Positions 1-10,922 of a stretch of 40,009 nt of DNA are shown piece after piece. Location of the stretch: contig WFMW01000049.1 in the NCBI GenBank assembly GCA_015488885.1, forward strand, positions 1 through 40,009. Reading direction: 5' to 3'. The position numbers were made by a program, and so were the translations under genes. Each line of letters opens with the position of its first letter. Within the stretch, counting starts at the first letter, position 1. The notes under the pieces are model-generated. The model saw only the letters and a program-made list of their open reading frames with translations, did no database searches and was not told the DNA's origin. This DNA is from Gammaproteobacteria bacterium. GTDB taxonomy: Bacteria > Pseudomonadota > Gammaproteobacteria > SZUA-229.

Positions 1-12
1 AGTCTGATGTTC

Positions 13-28
13 GCCAGCTTATGCTGGC
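13..28. other. Short perfect hairpin near left edge
   Basis: Arms GCCAGC at 13-18 and GCTGGC at 23-28 flank a TTAT loop. No T-run follows on either strand, so it is not a convincing intrinsic terminator. It lies about 70 bp past the 3' end of the minus-strand tRNA and could be a processing or stability structure. The rest of 1-100 shows no gene. Confidence 0.3.
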
Positions 29-100
29 AATGGAACCATAAGTTGGCCAAAATGGACAAACTATGGGTTCGTGCACACTTATGATTTTAATGGAAATAAA

Positions 101-177
101 TGGTGGGCCTGGAAGGACTCGAACCTTCGACCTGCCGATTATGAGTCGGATGCTCTAACCAACTGAGCTACAGGCCC
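101..177 (-). tRNA. tRNA with CAU anticodon, probably tRNA-Ile2
   Basis: The reverse complement folds as a complete cloverleaf. The acceptor arm is GGGCCTG paired with CAGGCCC, the D arm is GCTC...GAGC, the anticodon loop is CTCATAA, the T arm contains GGTTCGAGTCC, and CCA is encoded at 101-103. The CAU anticodon fits elongator tRNA-Met or the minor tRNA-Ile2, whose C34 is changed to lysidine by TilS so that it reads AUA. Ile2 is favoured because the body resembles known Ile2 species and because E. coli also has ileX (tRNA-Ile2) near rpoD. It sits downstream of rpoD on the same strand. The tRNA call is very sure; the Met-or-Ile choice is inferred. Confidence 0.93.
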
Positions 178-242
178 ATTAACATGGGATATTTCTAAAT
201 TGTTGCGCGTACTATTGCTGTCCGGTTCGGCTAGCGCCTCAA

Positions 243-276
243 ATGCTCTAACCTTGCGGTGCCCCGCTACAGGCCC
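243..276 (-). pseudogene. Decayed 5' fragment of the neighbouring tRNA
   Basis: Two 11-nt blocks identical to the intact tRNA recur in the same order: 266-276 equals 167-177 (acceptor strand plus start of the D arm), and 243-253 equals 150-160 (rest of the D arm). They are 12 nt apart here and 6 nt apart in the functional tRNA. No anticodon or T arm can be recognised further left. This looks like the remnant of a tandem tRNA duplication or a recombination scar, not a working tRNA. Confidence 0.55.
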
Positions 277-372
277 TTAATTTACGGGTGGGTGTATTTT
301 AACGATGTTTGCGCAGGATGCCAGTATTAACTTGCTTTGCGTGCAGATTTTCCTGCGTTTATTGTTCCGGCC

Positions 373-2241
373 TTACTGTTCTTCGTTGTCGTTGAGGAAA
401 CTGCGCAGGTTTTCGGCGCGGCTGGGGTGGCGGAGTTTACGCAGGGCTTTGGCTTCGATCTGGCGAATTCGCTCACGGGTTACATCGAACTGTTTGCCGA
501 CTTCTTCCAGGGTGTGGTCGGTATTCATGTCGATGCCAAAGCGCATACACAATACTTTTGATTCGCGCGCGGTCAGGGTGGTGAGTATTTCCCGGGTTGA
601 TTCACGCAGTGATTCGCTGGTGGCTGATTCCATGGGTGCCATAATATTGATGTCTTCGATGAAGTCGCCGAGGTGTGAATCTTCGTCGTCACCAATAGGC
701 GTTTCCATGGAGATGGGTTCTTTGGCTATTTTCAGCACTTTACGTACTTTGTCTTCCGGCATTTCCATTTTTTCTGCAAGTTCTTCAGGTGTGGGTTCGC
801 GGCCCATTTCCTGTAGCATCTGACGGAAGATACGATTGAGTTTGTTAATGGTTTCAATCATGTGAACAGGAATACGAATGGTGCGCGCCTGATCAGCAAT
901 GGAGCGGGTGATTGCCTGCCGAATCCACCAGGTAGCGTAGGTGGAAAATTTATAACCGCGGCGATATTCAAATTTATCGACGGCTTTCATTAGCCCGATA
1001 TTGCCTTCCTGAATCAGGTCGAGGAATTGCAGGCCACGATTGGTATATTTCTTCGCAATGGAAATAACCAGGCGCAGGTTGGCTTCGACCATTTCTTTTT
1101 TCGCACGTCGTGCCTTGGCTTCGCCGATGGACATTTTGCGGTTTATTTCCTTGATGTTTGAAATCGTCAGCTTGTATTCCTTTTCCATGGCGCGAAGCTT
1201 TTGCTGGGTGATTTTTATATCTGGTGCAAGTTCTTTCAGTTTTTCAGAATATTCGTGGCCCTCACAAAACGGGTCAACCCAGTGGATGTCTACCTCGTTT
1301 TTAGGGAATGTGGTGATCATGGTTTTGCGTGGCATGTGTGCCTGATTGACGGCAAGGCTTAGAATATGCCGTTCCAGCATGCGTAATCTATTGATGGTTA
1401 TGTGTAAATTTTTTGTTAATCGGGTGACTAGCAGCGGGGTGTATTTAAATTCAAGAAAGACAGCAGACATCGTGGCACGGGCTTTTTCAATTTCAGCGGG
1501 GGTGCTGTTTTTCTTCTCAATAACATTAAGGCAACGGGTATGGGCGCGTTTAATCTTTGAGAAAACTTTTTTAACCCGTTCGATGTCGGGGCCGGTATCG
1601 GCGACTTCTTCTTTAGGTGTGGATTTACCGGCAGCGGCGAGGGCGGCTTCTTTGGCCGCGCGCTCAAGTGCTTCGGCTGCCATCCGATCCAGTTCTTCGT
1701 CGCTTTTGTGGAAATCGACAATCAGCTCATTAAGGCGTGCCTCACCCTGTTGTACACGTTCCCAGAGTAGCAGGGCGGTTTCAACGGAGCGCGGATTAGT
1801 GGACAGTGCGTGTAAAACCTGTTTTAAGCCTTCCTCGATGCGTTTGGCAATTTCAATTTCACCTTCGCGTGTAAGTAACTCGACACTACCCATTTCACGC
1901 ATATACATGCGTACCGGATCGGTGGTGCGACCAAGTTCGGTTTCGATTGAAGTTAGCACGGCAACGGCTTCTTCCGTGGTTTCGTCATCCGCTTCGCTTA
2001 CCGAGTTGTCGGTGAGCACCAGTGATTCGGCCTCTGGGGCGGTTTCGCATACCTTGATCCCCATATCATTAATGGTATTAATGATGTCTTCAATTAATGA
2101 GGGATCGACAATGCCTTCGGGCAGATGGTCGTTGACTTCTGCATAAGTCAGGTAGCCCTGTTCCTTGCCTTTGGCAATGAGTAATTTAAGGCGAGACTGT
2201 TTATCATGCTCAACTAATGGTGCTGACATAGAATTATTCAC
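373..2241 (-). CDS. rpoD: RNA polymerase primary sigma factor RpoD (sigma-70)
   Basis: Housekeeping sigma factor that directs RNA polymerase to -10/-35 promoters. It is about 620 aa, the normal length for gammaproteobacterial RpoD with the large non-conserved insert. Region 1.1 is near the N-terminus ([19 protein letters not shown]) and region 1.2 near 108-138 ([11 protein letters not shown]). Region 2 contains [35 protein letters not shown] and the -10 recognition segment. The C-terminal region 4 helix-turn-helix includes [20 protein letters not shown] for -35 contact. The 5'-most start is GTG at 2241; an in-frame ATG at 2229, giving MSAPLVEH, is equally plausible and neither has a clear ribosome site. 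dnaG, the usual upstream neighbour in many relatives, is absent here; a divergent thioredoxin-fold gene takes that place. Confidence 0.98.
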   Translation of the reverse strand: MNNSMSAPLVEHDKQSRLKLLIAKGKEQGYLTYAEVNDHLPEGIVDPSLIEDIINTINDMGIKVCETAPEAESLVLTDNSVSEADDETTEEAVAVLTSIETELGRTTDPVRMYMREMGSVELLTREGEIEIAKRIEEGLKQVLHALSTNPRSVETALLLWERVQQGEARLNELIVDFHKSDEELDRMAAEALERAAKEAALAAAGKSTPKEEVADTGPDIERVKKVFSKIKRAHTRCLNVIEKKNSTPAEIEKARATMSAVFLEFKYTPLLVTRLTKNLHITINRLRMLERHILSLAVNQAHMPRKTMITTFPKNEVDIHWVDPFCEGHEYSEKLKELAPDIKITQQKLRAMEKEYKLTISNIKEINRKMSIGEAKARRAKKEMVEANLRLVISIAKKYTNRGLQFLDLIQEGNIGLMKAVDKFEYRRGYKFSTYATWWIRQAITRSIADQARTIRIPVHMIETINKLNRIFRQMLQEMGREPTPEELAEKMEMPEDKVRKVLKIAKEPISMETPIGDDEDSHLGDFIEDINIMAPMESATSESLRESTREILTTLTARESKVLCMRFGIDMNTDHTLEEVGKQFDVTRERIRQIEAKALRKLRHPSRAENLRSFLNDNEEQ

Positions 2242-2421
2242 TATAGGTATATTTCATCGAATCAACCATTTTAACAGTTTTTAACGGTGTTTTCTATGTA
2301 TATAGAGAGTAAATAAGTCTGAATTAGTTCTGGAGTTGGCATGATTTTAGCTGTGGGGTTGGTTAAAAATGAGGTAAACTCTGGTATCTGTTTAATCTGT
2401 AGAGAGATAAGGAGAAGCAAA

Positions 2422-2973
2422 ATGGTATCACTAGAAACGCCTGTATGTGAATTTGATCAGCCTGTTGTGCCGTTTTCACTGACCGGTGTAGATGGAGAGG
2501 TCTGGACGGTGGAAAAATGTCGGGGCGACAAGGGTTTGCTGGTTATGTTTATCTGTAATCATTGTCCGTATGTGAAAGCGATTCGGGAGCGTTTAATACG
2601 TGATACCCGAGAGTTGATGGATTATGGCATCAATAGTGTGGCAATTATGTCGAATGATCCTACCGAGTATGAAGAGGATAGTTTTGAGAATATGCAACGT
2701 ATTGCGCAGCAATATAACTACCCTTTTCCTTATTTGTTTGATGAATCGCAGCAGGTTGCAAAAAACTTCGGTGCCGTCTGTACGCCGGATTTTTTTGGTT
2801 ATAACGCGAAGCTGGCGCTGCAATATCGTGGCCGTCTTGATGCCAGTAAAAAAACAACTGCCGCAGACAACGTGAAACGTGATCTGTTTGATGCAATGAA
2901 GCAGATAGCGCAAACCGGGCATGGGCCTAAGCAGCAGATTCCCAGCATGGGGTGTTCTATAAAATGGAAATAA
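2422..2973 (+). CDS. Thioredoxin-fold (redoxin/AhpC-TSA-like) protein
   Basis: 183-aa cytoplasmic protein of the redoxin family. It carries CNHCPYVKA, a CxxC motif typical of a widespread group of thioredoxin-like or peroxiredoxin-like proteins of unknown substrate. The downstream NDPTEYEEDSFENM and FDESQQVAKNFGAVCTPDFF segments match the same family, including a cis-Pro-like TPDFF loop. The start at 2422 is chosen because AAGGAG lies about 8 nt upstream; an upstream in-frame ATG at 2341 would add 27 residues and lacks such a site. It is divergent from rpoD and separate from tkt. A thiol-disulfide or peroxide-reducing role is inferred from fold and motif only. Confidence 0.85.
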   Translation: MVSLETPVCEFDQPVVPFSLTGVDGEVWTVEKCRGDKGLLVMFICNHCPYVKAIRERLIRDTRELMDYGINSVAIMSNDPTEYEEDSFENMQRIAQQYNYPFPYLFDESQQVAKNFGAVCTPDFFGYNAKLALQYRGRLDASKKTTAADNVKRDLFDAMKQIAQTGHGPKQQIPSMGCSIKWK

Positions 2974-3249
2974 TAGTGCTGTTAAATTTAAGTTTATTGA
3001 TGAAAATCAAGTTTTGATGGCCAACTTTAAAGCAAACTTGCTCAATAGAATGAATTAAGGGAAAATACGCGACCTCGATGCAGCAGTCACAATCATATAT
3101 TGTGTTATCTGGTCATGTTCCAGTATAGATATATCTGGCTAGTCCGTTGAATCCTGAAGAATTTTTATCGCCTCACGGGTGCTTTTTTTAATATCTGTGT
3201 CAGGTGTTAGCTTTATACAATCAGTTTAAAAACTTAACCGGAGAGCGCT
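2974..3249. other. Intergenic region before tkt, no gene seen
   Basis: About 275 nt that are A+T-rich, with no credible ORF, no RNA gene and no clear intrinsic terminator. It must hold the tkt promoter, but I cannot single out a -35/-10 pair. The tkt ribosome site GGAGAG is at its right end. Confidence 0.4.
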
Positions 3250-5253
3250 ATGCCTTCACGTAAAGACCTTGCAAATGCCATTCGTGCCCTGAGCATGGAT
3301 GCAATTCAAATTCCTAATTCTGGTCACCCAGGTGCCCCGATGGGTATGGCAGATATTGCCGAAGTGCTGTGGAATGGCCACATGAAACATAACCCAGTTA
3401 ACCCTCACTGGGTAGACCGTGACCGTTTTGTATTATCCAATGGCCATGCCTCAATGCTGCTTTATTCGCTGTTGCATCTAACGGGTTATGATCTGACGAT
3501 TGATGATTTGAAAAAATTTCGTACATTGCATTCAAAAACGCCGGGCCATCCTGAGTATGGTTATACGCCGGGGGTTGAAACAACGACCGGGCCGCTGGGT
3601 CAGGGTGTGGCAAATGCAGTTGGTATGGCGCTGGCTGAAAAAGTGCTGGCTACACAATTTAATAAAGATGGTCATGAAATTGTCGATCATAAAACCTTTG
3701 TGTTTCTTGGTGATGGTTGCCTGATGGAAGGTATTTCACACGAAGCCTGCTCACTGGCTGGTTCGTTTGGTCTGGGTAAGTTAATCTGTTTCTACGATGA
3801 TAACGATATTTCGATTGATGGTAATGTGGATGGCTGGTTTGCAGATGATACGCCAAAACGTTTTGAGGCTTATGGCTGGCATGTGGTGCCGAATGTTGAC
3901 GGTTATGATGCCGATGCAATCAATAAAGCGGTTGAAGAAGCCGTTGCCACCAGCGACAGGCCTTCTATTATCTGTTGCAAAACGGTCATTGGTAAAGGTG
4001 CGCCTAATAAAGAAGGCGGCCACCATGTGCACGGTGAAGCGTTGGGTGCAGATGAAATTGCCGCAACCCGTGAGAACCTGGGCTGGAATCATGAACCTTT
4101 CTCCATTCCAGATGAAATTTATGCTGGCTGGGATGCCAAACAGGCTGGTGCTACAGCAGAATCGGCATGGAATGAAAAGTTTGCTGCCTATAAAGCGGCC
4201 TATCCTGCTGAGGCAGCAGAATATGAACGTCGGATGGCAGGTGATTTACCAACTAACTTTGCCGCAGAAGCTGAAAAATTTATTGCTGCGGTCAATGAGA
4301 AAGCGGAATCACCAGCTACCCGGGTTGCGTCCAAAGGTGCGCTTAATGGCTATGCACCGATGTTACCGGAATTCCTTGGCGGTTCAGCCGATTTAACGCC
4401 GTCTAATAATACCTTTAATGACAAGAGTGTCAGAATTAATGATGATCACGGTTCCAGTGAAATGAATTTTGCTGGTAATTACATCTCTTATGGCGTGCGT
4501 GAATTTGGTATGAGTGCCCTTATGAATGGTGTTACCCTGCATGGCGGTTTCATTCCTTATGGCGCCACCTTCCTGATGTTCTCTGAATACGCACGTAATG
4601 CTTTGCGTATGGCTGCATTAATGAAGATCCGTAGCATTTTTGTTTATACTCACGATTCTATTGGTCTGGGTGAAGATGGCCCTACGCATCAGGCAGTGGA
4701 GCAGATACCTACTCTGCGGATGATTCCCAATATGTCTGTCTGGCGTCCCTGTGATACGGTTGAAACAGCCGTGGCATGGAAGTTTGCTATTGAGAACCAG
4801 TCAGGTCCAACAACACTGATCTTTTCTCGTCAGAGCCTGCCATTCCAGCAGCGCGATAATGCCACCATTGCCAATATAGCTAAAGGTGGTTATGTGCTTA
4901 AAGACACTGATGGCGTTCCCGATGTGATTGTGATTGCAACCGGTTCAGAAGTAGGTCTTGCTGTTGCCGCTGCCGAAGCATCGGCTAAAAAAGTACGGGT
5001 TGTATCGATGCCATCAGTGGATATGTTTGAGGCTCAGGATGATGCTTATAAAGAATCCGTATTACCAGCAGCAGTCAGTGCGCGTGTAGCCGTTGAAGCG
5101 GCCATTATGGATGGCTGGTGGAAATATGTCGGCAGTAATGGTGCAGTGGTAGGGATGACGACATTTGGTGAGTCGGCACCTGCTAACCAGTTATTTGAAG
5201 AGTTTGGTTTTACAGTTGAGAATGTGGTAAAAACCATCGACGGCGTTGCATAG
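3250..5253 (+). CDS. tkt: Transketolase
   Basis: Thiamine-diphosphate enzyme that moves two-carbon ketol units between sugar phosphates in the pentose phosphate and Calvin cycles. It is 667 aa, the usual bacterial length. The N-terminal domain has [10 protein letters not shown] with His26, and [13 protein letters not shown], the GDG...N-like cofactor and Mg-binding segment. The middle pyrimidine-binding domain contains [19 protein letters not shown], which supplies substrate-phosphate and cofactor contacts. The C-terminal domain has the [11 protein letters not shown] motif. GGAGAG precedes the ATG by 6 nt. It opens a run of five carbon-metabolism genes on the plus strand, but a terminator follows it, so it may be transcribed mainly alone. 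Confidence 0.98.
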   Translation: MPSRKDLANAIRALSMDAIQIPNSGHPGAPMGMADIAEVLWNGHMKHNPVNPHWVDRDRFVLSNGHASMLLYSLLHLTGYDLTIDDLKKFRTLHSKTPGHPEYGYTPGVETTTGPLGQGVANAVGMALAEKVLATQFNKDGHEIVDHKTFVFLGDGCLMEGISHEACSLAGSFGLGKLICFYDDNDISIDGNVDGWFADDTPKRFEAYGWHVVPNVDGYDADAINKAVEEAVATSDRPSIICCKTVIGKGAPNKEGGHHVHGEALGADEIAATRENLGWNHEPFSIPDEIYAGWDAKQAGATAESAWNEKFAAYKAAYPAEAAEYERRMAGDLPTNFAAEAEKFIAAVNEKAESPATRVASKGALNGYAPMLPEFLGGSADLTPSNNTFNDKSVRINDDHGSSEMNFAGNYISYGVREFGMSALMNGVTLHGGFIPYGATFLMFSEYARNALRMAALMKIRSIFVYTHDSIGLGEDGPTHQAVEQIPTLRMIPNMSVWRPCDTVETAVAWKFAIENQSGPTTLIFSRQSLPFQQRDNATIANIAKGGYVLKDTDGVPDVIVIATGSEVGLAVAAAEASAKKVRVVSMPSVDMFEAQDDAYKESVLPAAVSARVAVEAAIMDGWWKYVGSNGAVVGMTTFGESAPANQLFEEFGFTVENVVKTIDGVA

Positions 5254-5264
5254 TAAAACACAGG

Positions 5265-5294
5265 CGGGCGATGGTAAAACATCTGCCCGTTTTT
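5265..5294 (+). terminator. Intrinsic terminator after tkt
   Basis: CGGGCGATG at 5265-5273 pairs with CATC plus GCCCG at 5280-5289 (one bulged T) around a GTAAAA loop and is followed directly by TTTTT at 5290-5294. It starts 11 nt after the tkt stop codon. Confidence 0.75.
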
Positions 5295-5335
5295 GCAAAC
5301 ATTTATAAATTTTTTTATCAGGTTTATTTTTTTAA

Positions 5336-6361
<1,026 letters not shown>

Positions 6362-6380
6362 AGTTTGAGACCTCAGTGAC

Positions 6381-6420
6381 TGTCAGGCAGGGAGTCATCC
6401 CTGTCTGACATTATTATTTT
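6381..6420 (+). terminator. Hairpin terminator between gap and pgk
   Basis: A 13-bp stem, 6381-6393 with 6398-6410, with a single G-U pair in RNA and a GTCA loop, is followed by TTATTATTTTT. The stem starts 19 nt after the gap stop codon. It may terminate or partly attenuate, since pgk follows within about 40 nt on the same strand. Confidence 0.75.
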
Positions 6421-6450
6421 TAAGTCATAAAATAACTCAGGAGTTTAGCT

Positions 6451-7632
6451 ATGTCTGTCATCAAAATGACCGATCTGGACCTGGCCGGTAAACGTGTATT
6501 AATTCGTCAGGATTTAAATGTACCGATCAAGGACGGTAAAGTGAGCAGCGATAAGCGTATTCGTGCATCGATGCCGACTATCGAGCATTGTATAAAAGCC
6601 GGTGCACAGGTGATGCTGATGTCACATCTGGGGCGGCCAACTGAAGGTGAGCCTGCCGACGAATTTAGCCTGCAACCAGTTGCTACCCATCTGGCGGAAT
6701 TGCTGGGTCAGGATGTAAACTTAATCGCAGATTATCTTGAAACTGCACCGCAGCTAAATAATGGTGATGTTGTACTGCTGGAAAATGTACGTTTTAATGT
6801 TGGTGAAAAGAAGAACGATGAAGTGCTGGCAAAAAAATATGCCGGATTATGCGATATTTATGTGATGGATGCATTTGGTACAGCACATCGTGCCCAGGCT
6901 TCGACACATGGCGTTGGTCAGTTTGCTCCCATTGCCTGCGCCGGGCCACTGCTGGCTGGCGAACTGGACGCACTGGGTAAGGCACTGGATAATCCTGCCA
7001 GACCGATGGTGGCTATTGTTGGTGGTTCAAAAGTATCAACCAAGTTAACCGTGCTTGAATCGTTATCGAAAATTGTGGATCAGTTAATTGTGGGTGGTGG
7101 CATTGCCAATACCTTTATCGCTGCAGCGGGTCATAATGTGGGTAAATCTTTATATGAAGCTGATCTGGTTGAAACTGCAAAAAAATTAACCGTTGCTGCT
7201 GAGGCAAATAATGGTTCTATCCCGGTACCAACCGATGTGGTTTGTGCAAAAGAGTTTGCAGAAACGGCAGAGGCAACATTGAAGTCTGTTGAAGAAGTGA
7301 CGGATGATGATATGATTTTTGATATTGGCCCGGATAGTGCACAAGCCCTGGCAGAAGTCATTAAACAGGCCGGTACAGTCGTCTGGAATGGTCCAGTTGG
7401 TGTATTTGAGTTTGACCAGTTTGGTGAAGGTACCAAACGGATATCGATGGCCATTGCAGAATCCAGCGCGTTTTCCATTGCAGGTGGCGGTGATACGCTT
7501 GCTGCTGTCGATAAATATAATATCGCGGACAGGGTTTCCTATATTTCAACCGGTGGCGGTGCTTTTCTGGAATTTCTGGAAGGTAAAAAATTACCTGCGG
7601 TTGAAATGCTGGAAAAACGTGCTGCTGAATGA
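6451..7632 (+). CDS. pgk: Phosphoglycerate kinase
   Basis: Transfers phosphate between 1,3-bisphosphoglycerate and ADP, in reverse during carbon fixation or gluconeogenesis. It is 393 aa, a typical monomeric enzyme. The N-terminal substrate domain shows [13 protein letters not shown] and SHLGRP. The nucleotide domain shows [29 protein letters not shown] and the glycine-rich [12 protein letters not shown] with [13 protein letters not shown] near the C-terminus. CAGGAG precedes the ATG by 8 nt. It follows gap across a hairpin and is followed by pyk at an 80-nt gap with no clear terminator, so read-through from pgk into pyk is likely. Confidence 0.98.
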   Translation: MSVIKMTDLDLAGKRVLIRQDLNVPIKDGKVSSDKRIRASMPTIEHCIKAGAQVMLMSHLGRPTEGEPADEFSLQPVATHLAELLGQDVNLIADYLETAPQLNNGDVVLLENVRFNVGEKKNDEVLAKKYAGLCDIYVMDAFGTAHRAQASTHGVGQFAPIACAGPLLAGELDALGKALDNPARPMVAIVGGSKVSTKLTVLESLSKIVDQLIVGGGIANTFIAAAGHNVGKSLYEADLVETAKKLTVAAEANNGSIPVPTDVVCAKEFAETAEATLKSVEEVTDDDMIFDIGPDSAQALAEVIKQAGTVVWNGPVGVFEFDQFGEGTKRISMAIAESSAFSIAGGGDTLAAVDKYNIADRVSYISTGGGAFLEFLEGKKLPAVEMLEKRAAE

Positions 7633-7712
7633 TTTTTCCTGACCAGCAAATATGAATTCTTACAGAGTATTGTAGATAAAGAAATTCCCTGATTCATATA
7701 TAATCAGATTTA

Positions 7713-9149
7713 ATGATAAAACCTCCTATGCGTCGAACAAAAATTGTTGCAACACTTGGCCCGAGTTCTAGCTCGGTAGAGCTTATTAGAGCAATGATTT
7801 CTGCTGGTGTGGATGTATTCAGACTAAATTTTTCTCATGGTTCGCATGAGGAGCAGGCGCAACGCACGAAGCTGATTCGTCAGTGTAGTAAAGAAAGTGG
7901 TCGTATTGTCGGCATACTGGCTGATCTGCAGGGGCCAAAAATACGTACCCATAAATTTAAAGATGCTGCCGTGCAGTTAATAAAGGGTGAAGCCTTTATT
8001 CTGGATGCTGATCTGGATGAAAATATGGGCACCGAGGAATGTGTTGGTATCACCTATAAGGATTTGCCCAATGATGTTAAAGCCGGTGATGTATTGTTGC
8101 TTGATGATGGCAGGGTTGAGCTGGAAGTCGATAAAATTAGTGGGTCACAAATTCACTGTATCGTGCAGTACACCTGCGTACTGTCAAATAACAAGGGTAT
8201 CAATCTTAAAGGTGGGGGCCTGTCGGCACCGGCTTTAACCGAGAAAGATAAGGCCGATCTTAAAGCCGCCGTTGGTATGGGGGTGGACTTTGTTGCTTTA
8301 TCGTTTGCCTGTACGGCAGATGATGTTCATAATTGCCGTAAACTGGTTCATGAAGCGGGTGGTGATGCGCATATTGTCACCAAGATTGAACGCGCTGAAG
8401 CCATTAAAAATATTGATGCCATTATTGATGCATCAGATGTTATTATGGTTGCGCGCGGCGATCTGGGTGTAGAAATGGGTGATGCTGAATTACCTGCTCT
8501 ACAAAAGAGCCTGATTAAAAATGCCAGAAGCCGTAATCGTGTGGTGATTACCGCCACACAGATGATGGAATCGATGATAGAAAACCCGATTCCAACGCGT
8601 GCGGAAGTTTTTGATGTTGCTAATGCTGTGCTGGATGGCACCGATGCCGTGATGCTATCGGGTGAAACGGCGATGGGGAAATACCCGGAAAAAGTGGTAC
8701 AGGCCATGGGTCGTATCTGTGAGCATGCCGAGCAGCAACGACTGGCTATGGTTTCGGATCACCGCGTTGATCTGGTGTTTGGCAGAATTGATGAAGCCAT
8801 TGCAATGGCTACCATGTACACCGCCAACCATGTAAAGACCAATCTGATTGCATCATTAACTGAATCGGGTGCAACCGTATTGTGGATGTCGCGGATTAGT
8901 TCAGGCATACCTGTTTATGCACTGACAACGCAGCGTGGTACGTTGCGTAAAGTGACCCTGTATCGAGGCGTTTATCCGGTGAGTATGGAATTTGACAGGA
9001 TAGACTCCTGTCAGGTGACAGAAGATATTCTGTCTTTGCTTAAACAGAAAAAAATAGCAAAATCAGGTGATAGAGTGATTATTACCCGGGGTGACAGAAT
9101 GGGCAGCCAGGGGGGAAGTAATACCATGAAAATCGTTACGGTCAGTTAA
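7713..9149 (+). CDS. pyk: Pyruvate kinase
   Basis: Makes pyruvate and ATP from phosphoenolpyruvate, the last step of glycolysis. It is 478 aa, close to E. coli PykA. The N-terminus reads RRTKIVATLGPSS. Further motifs are LNFSHGSHEEQ, ADLQGPKIR, the catalytic-lysine segment VTKIERAEAI, MVARGDLGVEMG, and the signature region MMESMI...PTRAEVFDVANAVLDGTDAVMLSGETA. The start at 7713 gives MIKPPMRRTK; an ATG at 7728 giving MRRTK is also possible, and neither has a good ribosome site. It lies in the same direction as pgk. A MITE-like element separates it from fba. Confidence 0.97.
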   Translation: MIKPPMRRTKIVATLGPSSSSVELIRAMISAGVDVFRLNFSHGSHEEQAQRTKLIRQCSKESGRIVGILADLQGPKIRTHKFKDAAVQLIKGEAFILDADLDENMGTEECVGITYKDLPNDVKAGDVLLLDDGRVELEVDKISGSQIHCIVQYTCVLSNNKGINLKGGGLSAPALTEKDKADLKAAVGMGVDFVALSFACTADDVHNCRKLVHEAGGDAHIVTKIERAEAIKNIDAIIDASDVIMVARGDLGVEMGDAELPALQKSLIKNARSRNRVVITATQMMESMIENPIPTRAEVFDVANAVLDGTDAVMLSGETAMGKYPEKVVQAMGRICEHAEQQRLAMVSDHRVDLVFGRIDEAIAMATMYTANHVKTNLIASLTESGATVLWMSRISSGIPVYALTTQRGTLRKVTLYRGVYPVSMEFDRIDSCQVTEDILSLLKQKKIAKSGDRVIITRGDRMGSQGGSNTMKIVTVS

Positions 9150-9175
9150 ATTACCCGCAATTAAATTAACTGAAT

Positions 9176-9343
9176 TATAAGAGAGCTTTGCACGATAGAA
9201 TCACAAGTAAAAATGGCTAAAATTCCGCTGCCTGTCGTTAGAAAACTTGCCAATATCCAGATATTAGCTGTGTTTCCTGCCTCAATCAGCAAAATTTTAA
9301 CGCATTTTTCTTTTGTAATTCTATCGTGCAAAGATCTCTATAA
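9176..9343. mobile_element. 158-bp MITE-like element with target duplication
   Basis: The element spans 9181-9338 and is bounded by 21-bp inverted ends, GAGAGCTTTGCACGATAGAAT on the left and its near-perfect partner on the right (one mismatch, G or T at position 5). Similarity continues inward: both ends read ACAA...AAAAATG...TAAAATT...GCTG for roughly 50 bp. The flanks 9176-9180 and 9339-9343 are both TATAA, a likely 5-bp target duplication. It has no ORF. It therefore looks like a non-autonomous derivative of a DDE-transposase insertion sequence, inserted between pyk and fba. The IS family is not identified. Confidence 0.75.
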
Positions 9344-9386
9344 GAAATTTTATTATTAAATTTTTATTCATTACAGGAGAGCTCAA

Positions 9387-10421
9387 ATGGCTTTAATTTC
9401 GATGAGACAGTTACTGGATCATGCCGCTGAAAATAATTATGGTATGCCAGCTTTTAATGTAAACAATATGGAGCAGGTGCATGCCATTATGCAAGCTGCT
9501 GATGAAACCAATAGTCCGGTTATTATGCAGGGTTCTGCTGGCGCGCGTTCTTATGCAGGCGAACCATTTTTACGCCATCTGATCAGTGCAGCCATCGAGA
9601 TGTACCCACATATTCCTGTGGTCATGCATCAGGATCATGGTTCTGAGCCAGCTGTTTGTTTGCGTTCAATCCAGTCAGGTTTCAGCTCGGTAATGATGGA
9701 CGGTTCATTAATGGCTGATATGAAGACACCTTCTTCCTTTGAATATAATGTCGAGACAACCCGGGAAGTTGTAAAATTTGCTCATGCTGGTGGCGTTTCT
9801 GTTGAAGGTGAGCTGGGTTGTCTGGGTTCGCTGGAAACCGGCGAAATGGGTGAAGAAGACGGCCATGGCGCGGAAGGCAAGCTGGATATGGATCAGTTAT
9901 TAACCGGCGTTGAAGAAGCCGCTGATTTTGTTGACAAAACCGGTGTCGATGCCCTGGCCATTGCAATCGGTACTTCACATGGCGCCTATAAATTTACCAA
10001 AGAACCTGATGGTGAAATTTTACGTATCGATCGTATTAAAGAAATTCATGCCCGCATTCCCAATACTCACCTGGTTATGCACGGTTCTTCCTCGGTGCCT
10101 CAGGACTGGTTGAAAATTATCAATTCCTATGGTGGTGATATGGGGCAAACCTATGGCGTACCGGTTGAAGAGATTGTCGAAGGCATCAAGAATGGTGTGC
10201 GTAAAGTGAATATTGATACCGACCTGCGGATGTCATCAACCGGTTCAATTCGTAAGCACCTGGCGGAAAATCCGGCAAACTTCGACCCACGTAAATTCCT
10301 TAAAGCCGCAACAGAGGGCATGAAGCAAATCTGTATTGCACGTTACCAGGCATTTGGCTCAGCCGGTAATGCATCTAAAATTACCCCTGTTTCACTGGAA
10401 AAAATGGTTGATAAATATTAA
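9387..10421 (+). CDS. fba: Class II fructose-bisphosphate aldolase, Calvin-cycle type
   Basis: Zinc-dependent aldolase that joins or splits fructose 1,6-bisphosphate, and in carbon fixers also makes sedoheptulose bisphosphate. It is 344 aa, the length of the CbbA-like subgroup. The zinc-ligand and catalytic motif [12 protein letters not shown] lies near 78-89. Further family segments are [39 protein letters not shown], and [13 protein letters not shown] for phosphate binding. The ribosome site CAGGAGAG is 7 nt before the ATG. It is the last of the carbon cluster and is followed by a strong terminator. The upstream mobile element means it probably needs its own promoter in 9339-9386. Confidence 0.97.
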   Translation: MALISMRQLLDHAAENNYGMPAFNVNNMEQVHAIMQAADETNSPVIMQGSAGARSYAGEPFLRHLISAAIEMYPHIPVVMHQDHGSEPAVCLRSIQSGFSSVMMDGSLMADMKTPSSFEYNVETTREVVKFAHAGGVSVEGELGCLGSLETGEMGEEDGHGAEGKLDMDQLLTGVEEAADFVDKTGVDALAIAIGTSHGAYKFTKEPDGEILRIDRIKEIHARIPNTHLVMHGSSSVPQDWLKIINSYGGDMGQTYGVPVEEIVEGIKNGVRKVNIDTDLRMSSTGSIRKHLAENPANFDPRKFLKAATEGMKQICIARYQAFGSAGNASKITPVSLEKMVDKY

Positions 10422-10470
10422 ACTGACTATTTCTCCTGAATAAAGTGGGTCAGGAGCGTGTTTAAAAATT

Positions 10471-10496
10471 AAAAAGGGGGCTATTGCCCCCTTTTT
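10471..10496 (+). terminator. Strong intrinsic terminator after fba
   Basis: A perfect 11-bp stem, AAAAAGGGGGC at 10471-10481 with GCCCCCTTTTT at 10486-10496, has a TATT loop and ends in the T-run. The symmetric A and T tracts would let it act on both strands. Confidence 0.92.
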
Positions 10497-10536
10497 ATAT
10501 TTTTATTGGCTTTGATGCTTTATGTGGTAAGCCAGG

Positions 10537-10557
10537 CTATGGAATCTTAGTCCATAG
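10537..10557. promoter_or_regulatory. Inverted repeat upstream of FKBP gene
   Basis: CTATGGA at 10537-10543 and TCCATAG at 10551-10557 form a perfect 7-bp inverted repeat with a 7-nt spacer, 33 nt before the FKBP start codon. It could be an operator or a 5'-UTR hairpin. Its function is unknown. Confidence 0.35.
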
Positions 10558-10590
10558 TTGTTGAGTGAATAAACAATTTGTGAGGTAGTT

Positions 10591-10917
10591 ATGTCTGAAC
10601 TAAAAATTGAAGATCAGATTGTTGGCGAGGGTGATGAAGCTGTTGCTGGTCAAACGGTCGAAGTCCACTATACCGGCTGGTTAACGGATGGTACTAAATT
10701 TGACTCCAGTCATGACCGAAGTGAAACCTTCCGCTTCAAGCTGGGTGCGGGACAGGTTATTGCTGGTTGGGATCAGGGCGTGGCCGGCATGAAAGTAGGT
10801 GGAACACGTAAACTGACTATCCCTGCCGACATGGGTTATGGTGCACGCGGCGCAGGTGGTGTCATTCCGCCTGATGCAGTATTAATATTCAAGGTTGAAC
10901 TGATCGGTTTGAGCTGA
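10591..10917 (+). CDS. FKBP-type peptidyl-prolyl cis-trans isomerase
   Basis: A 108-aa single-domain FKBP without signal peptide or IF domain, therefore cytoplasmic. It speeds proline isomerisation during protein folding. The family core is intact: [43 protein letters not shown], the pocket segment [20 protein letters not shown], and the closing strand [10 protein letters not shown]. The length equals the stand-alone human-FKBP12-like bacterial form. GTGAGGT precedes the ATG. It converges on bioD with only 5 nt between the two stop codons, so the two transcripts' 3' ends must overlap. Confidence 0.95.
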   Translation: MSELKIEDQIVGEGDEAVAGQTVEVHYTGWLTDGTKFDSSHDRSETFRFKLGAGQVIAGWDQGVAGMKVGGTRKLTIPADMGYGARGAGGVIPPDAVLIFKVELIGLS

Positions 10918-10922
10918 TTGTA

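Noticed and set aside
1346-2146. 266-residue open frame antisense to rpoD
   Set aside because: It lies wholly inside rpoD on the other strand, is Ser/Arg-rich as expected for the complement of a coding sequence, and resembles no family.
3797-4396. 199-residue frame inside tkt on the same strand
   Set aside because: Out-of-frame reading of the transketolase gene, with Met/Leu/Lys-biased composition and no ribosome site.
9181-9338. Small RNA gene between pyk and fba
   Set aside because: The paired ends, the TATAA duplication and the shared terminal core with 22065-22109 are better explained by a mobile element; no promoter or terminator of its own is evident.
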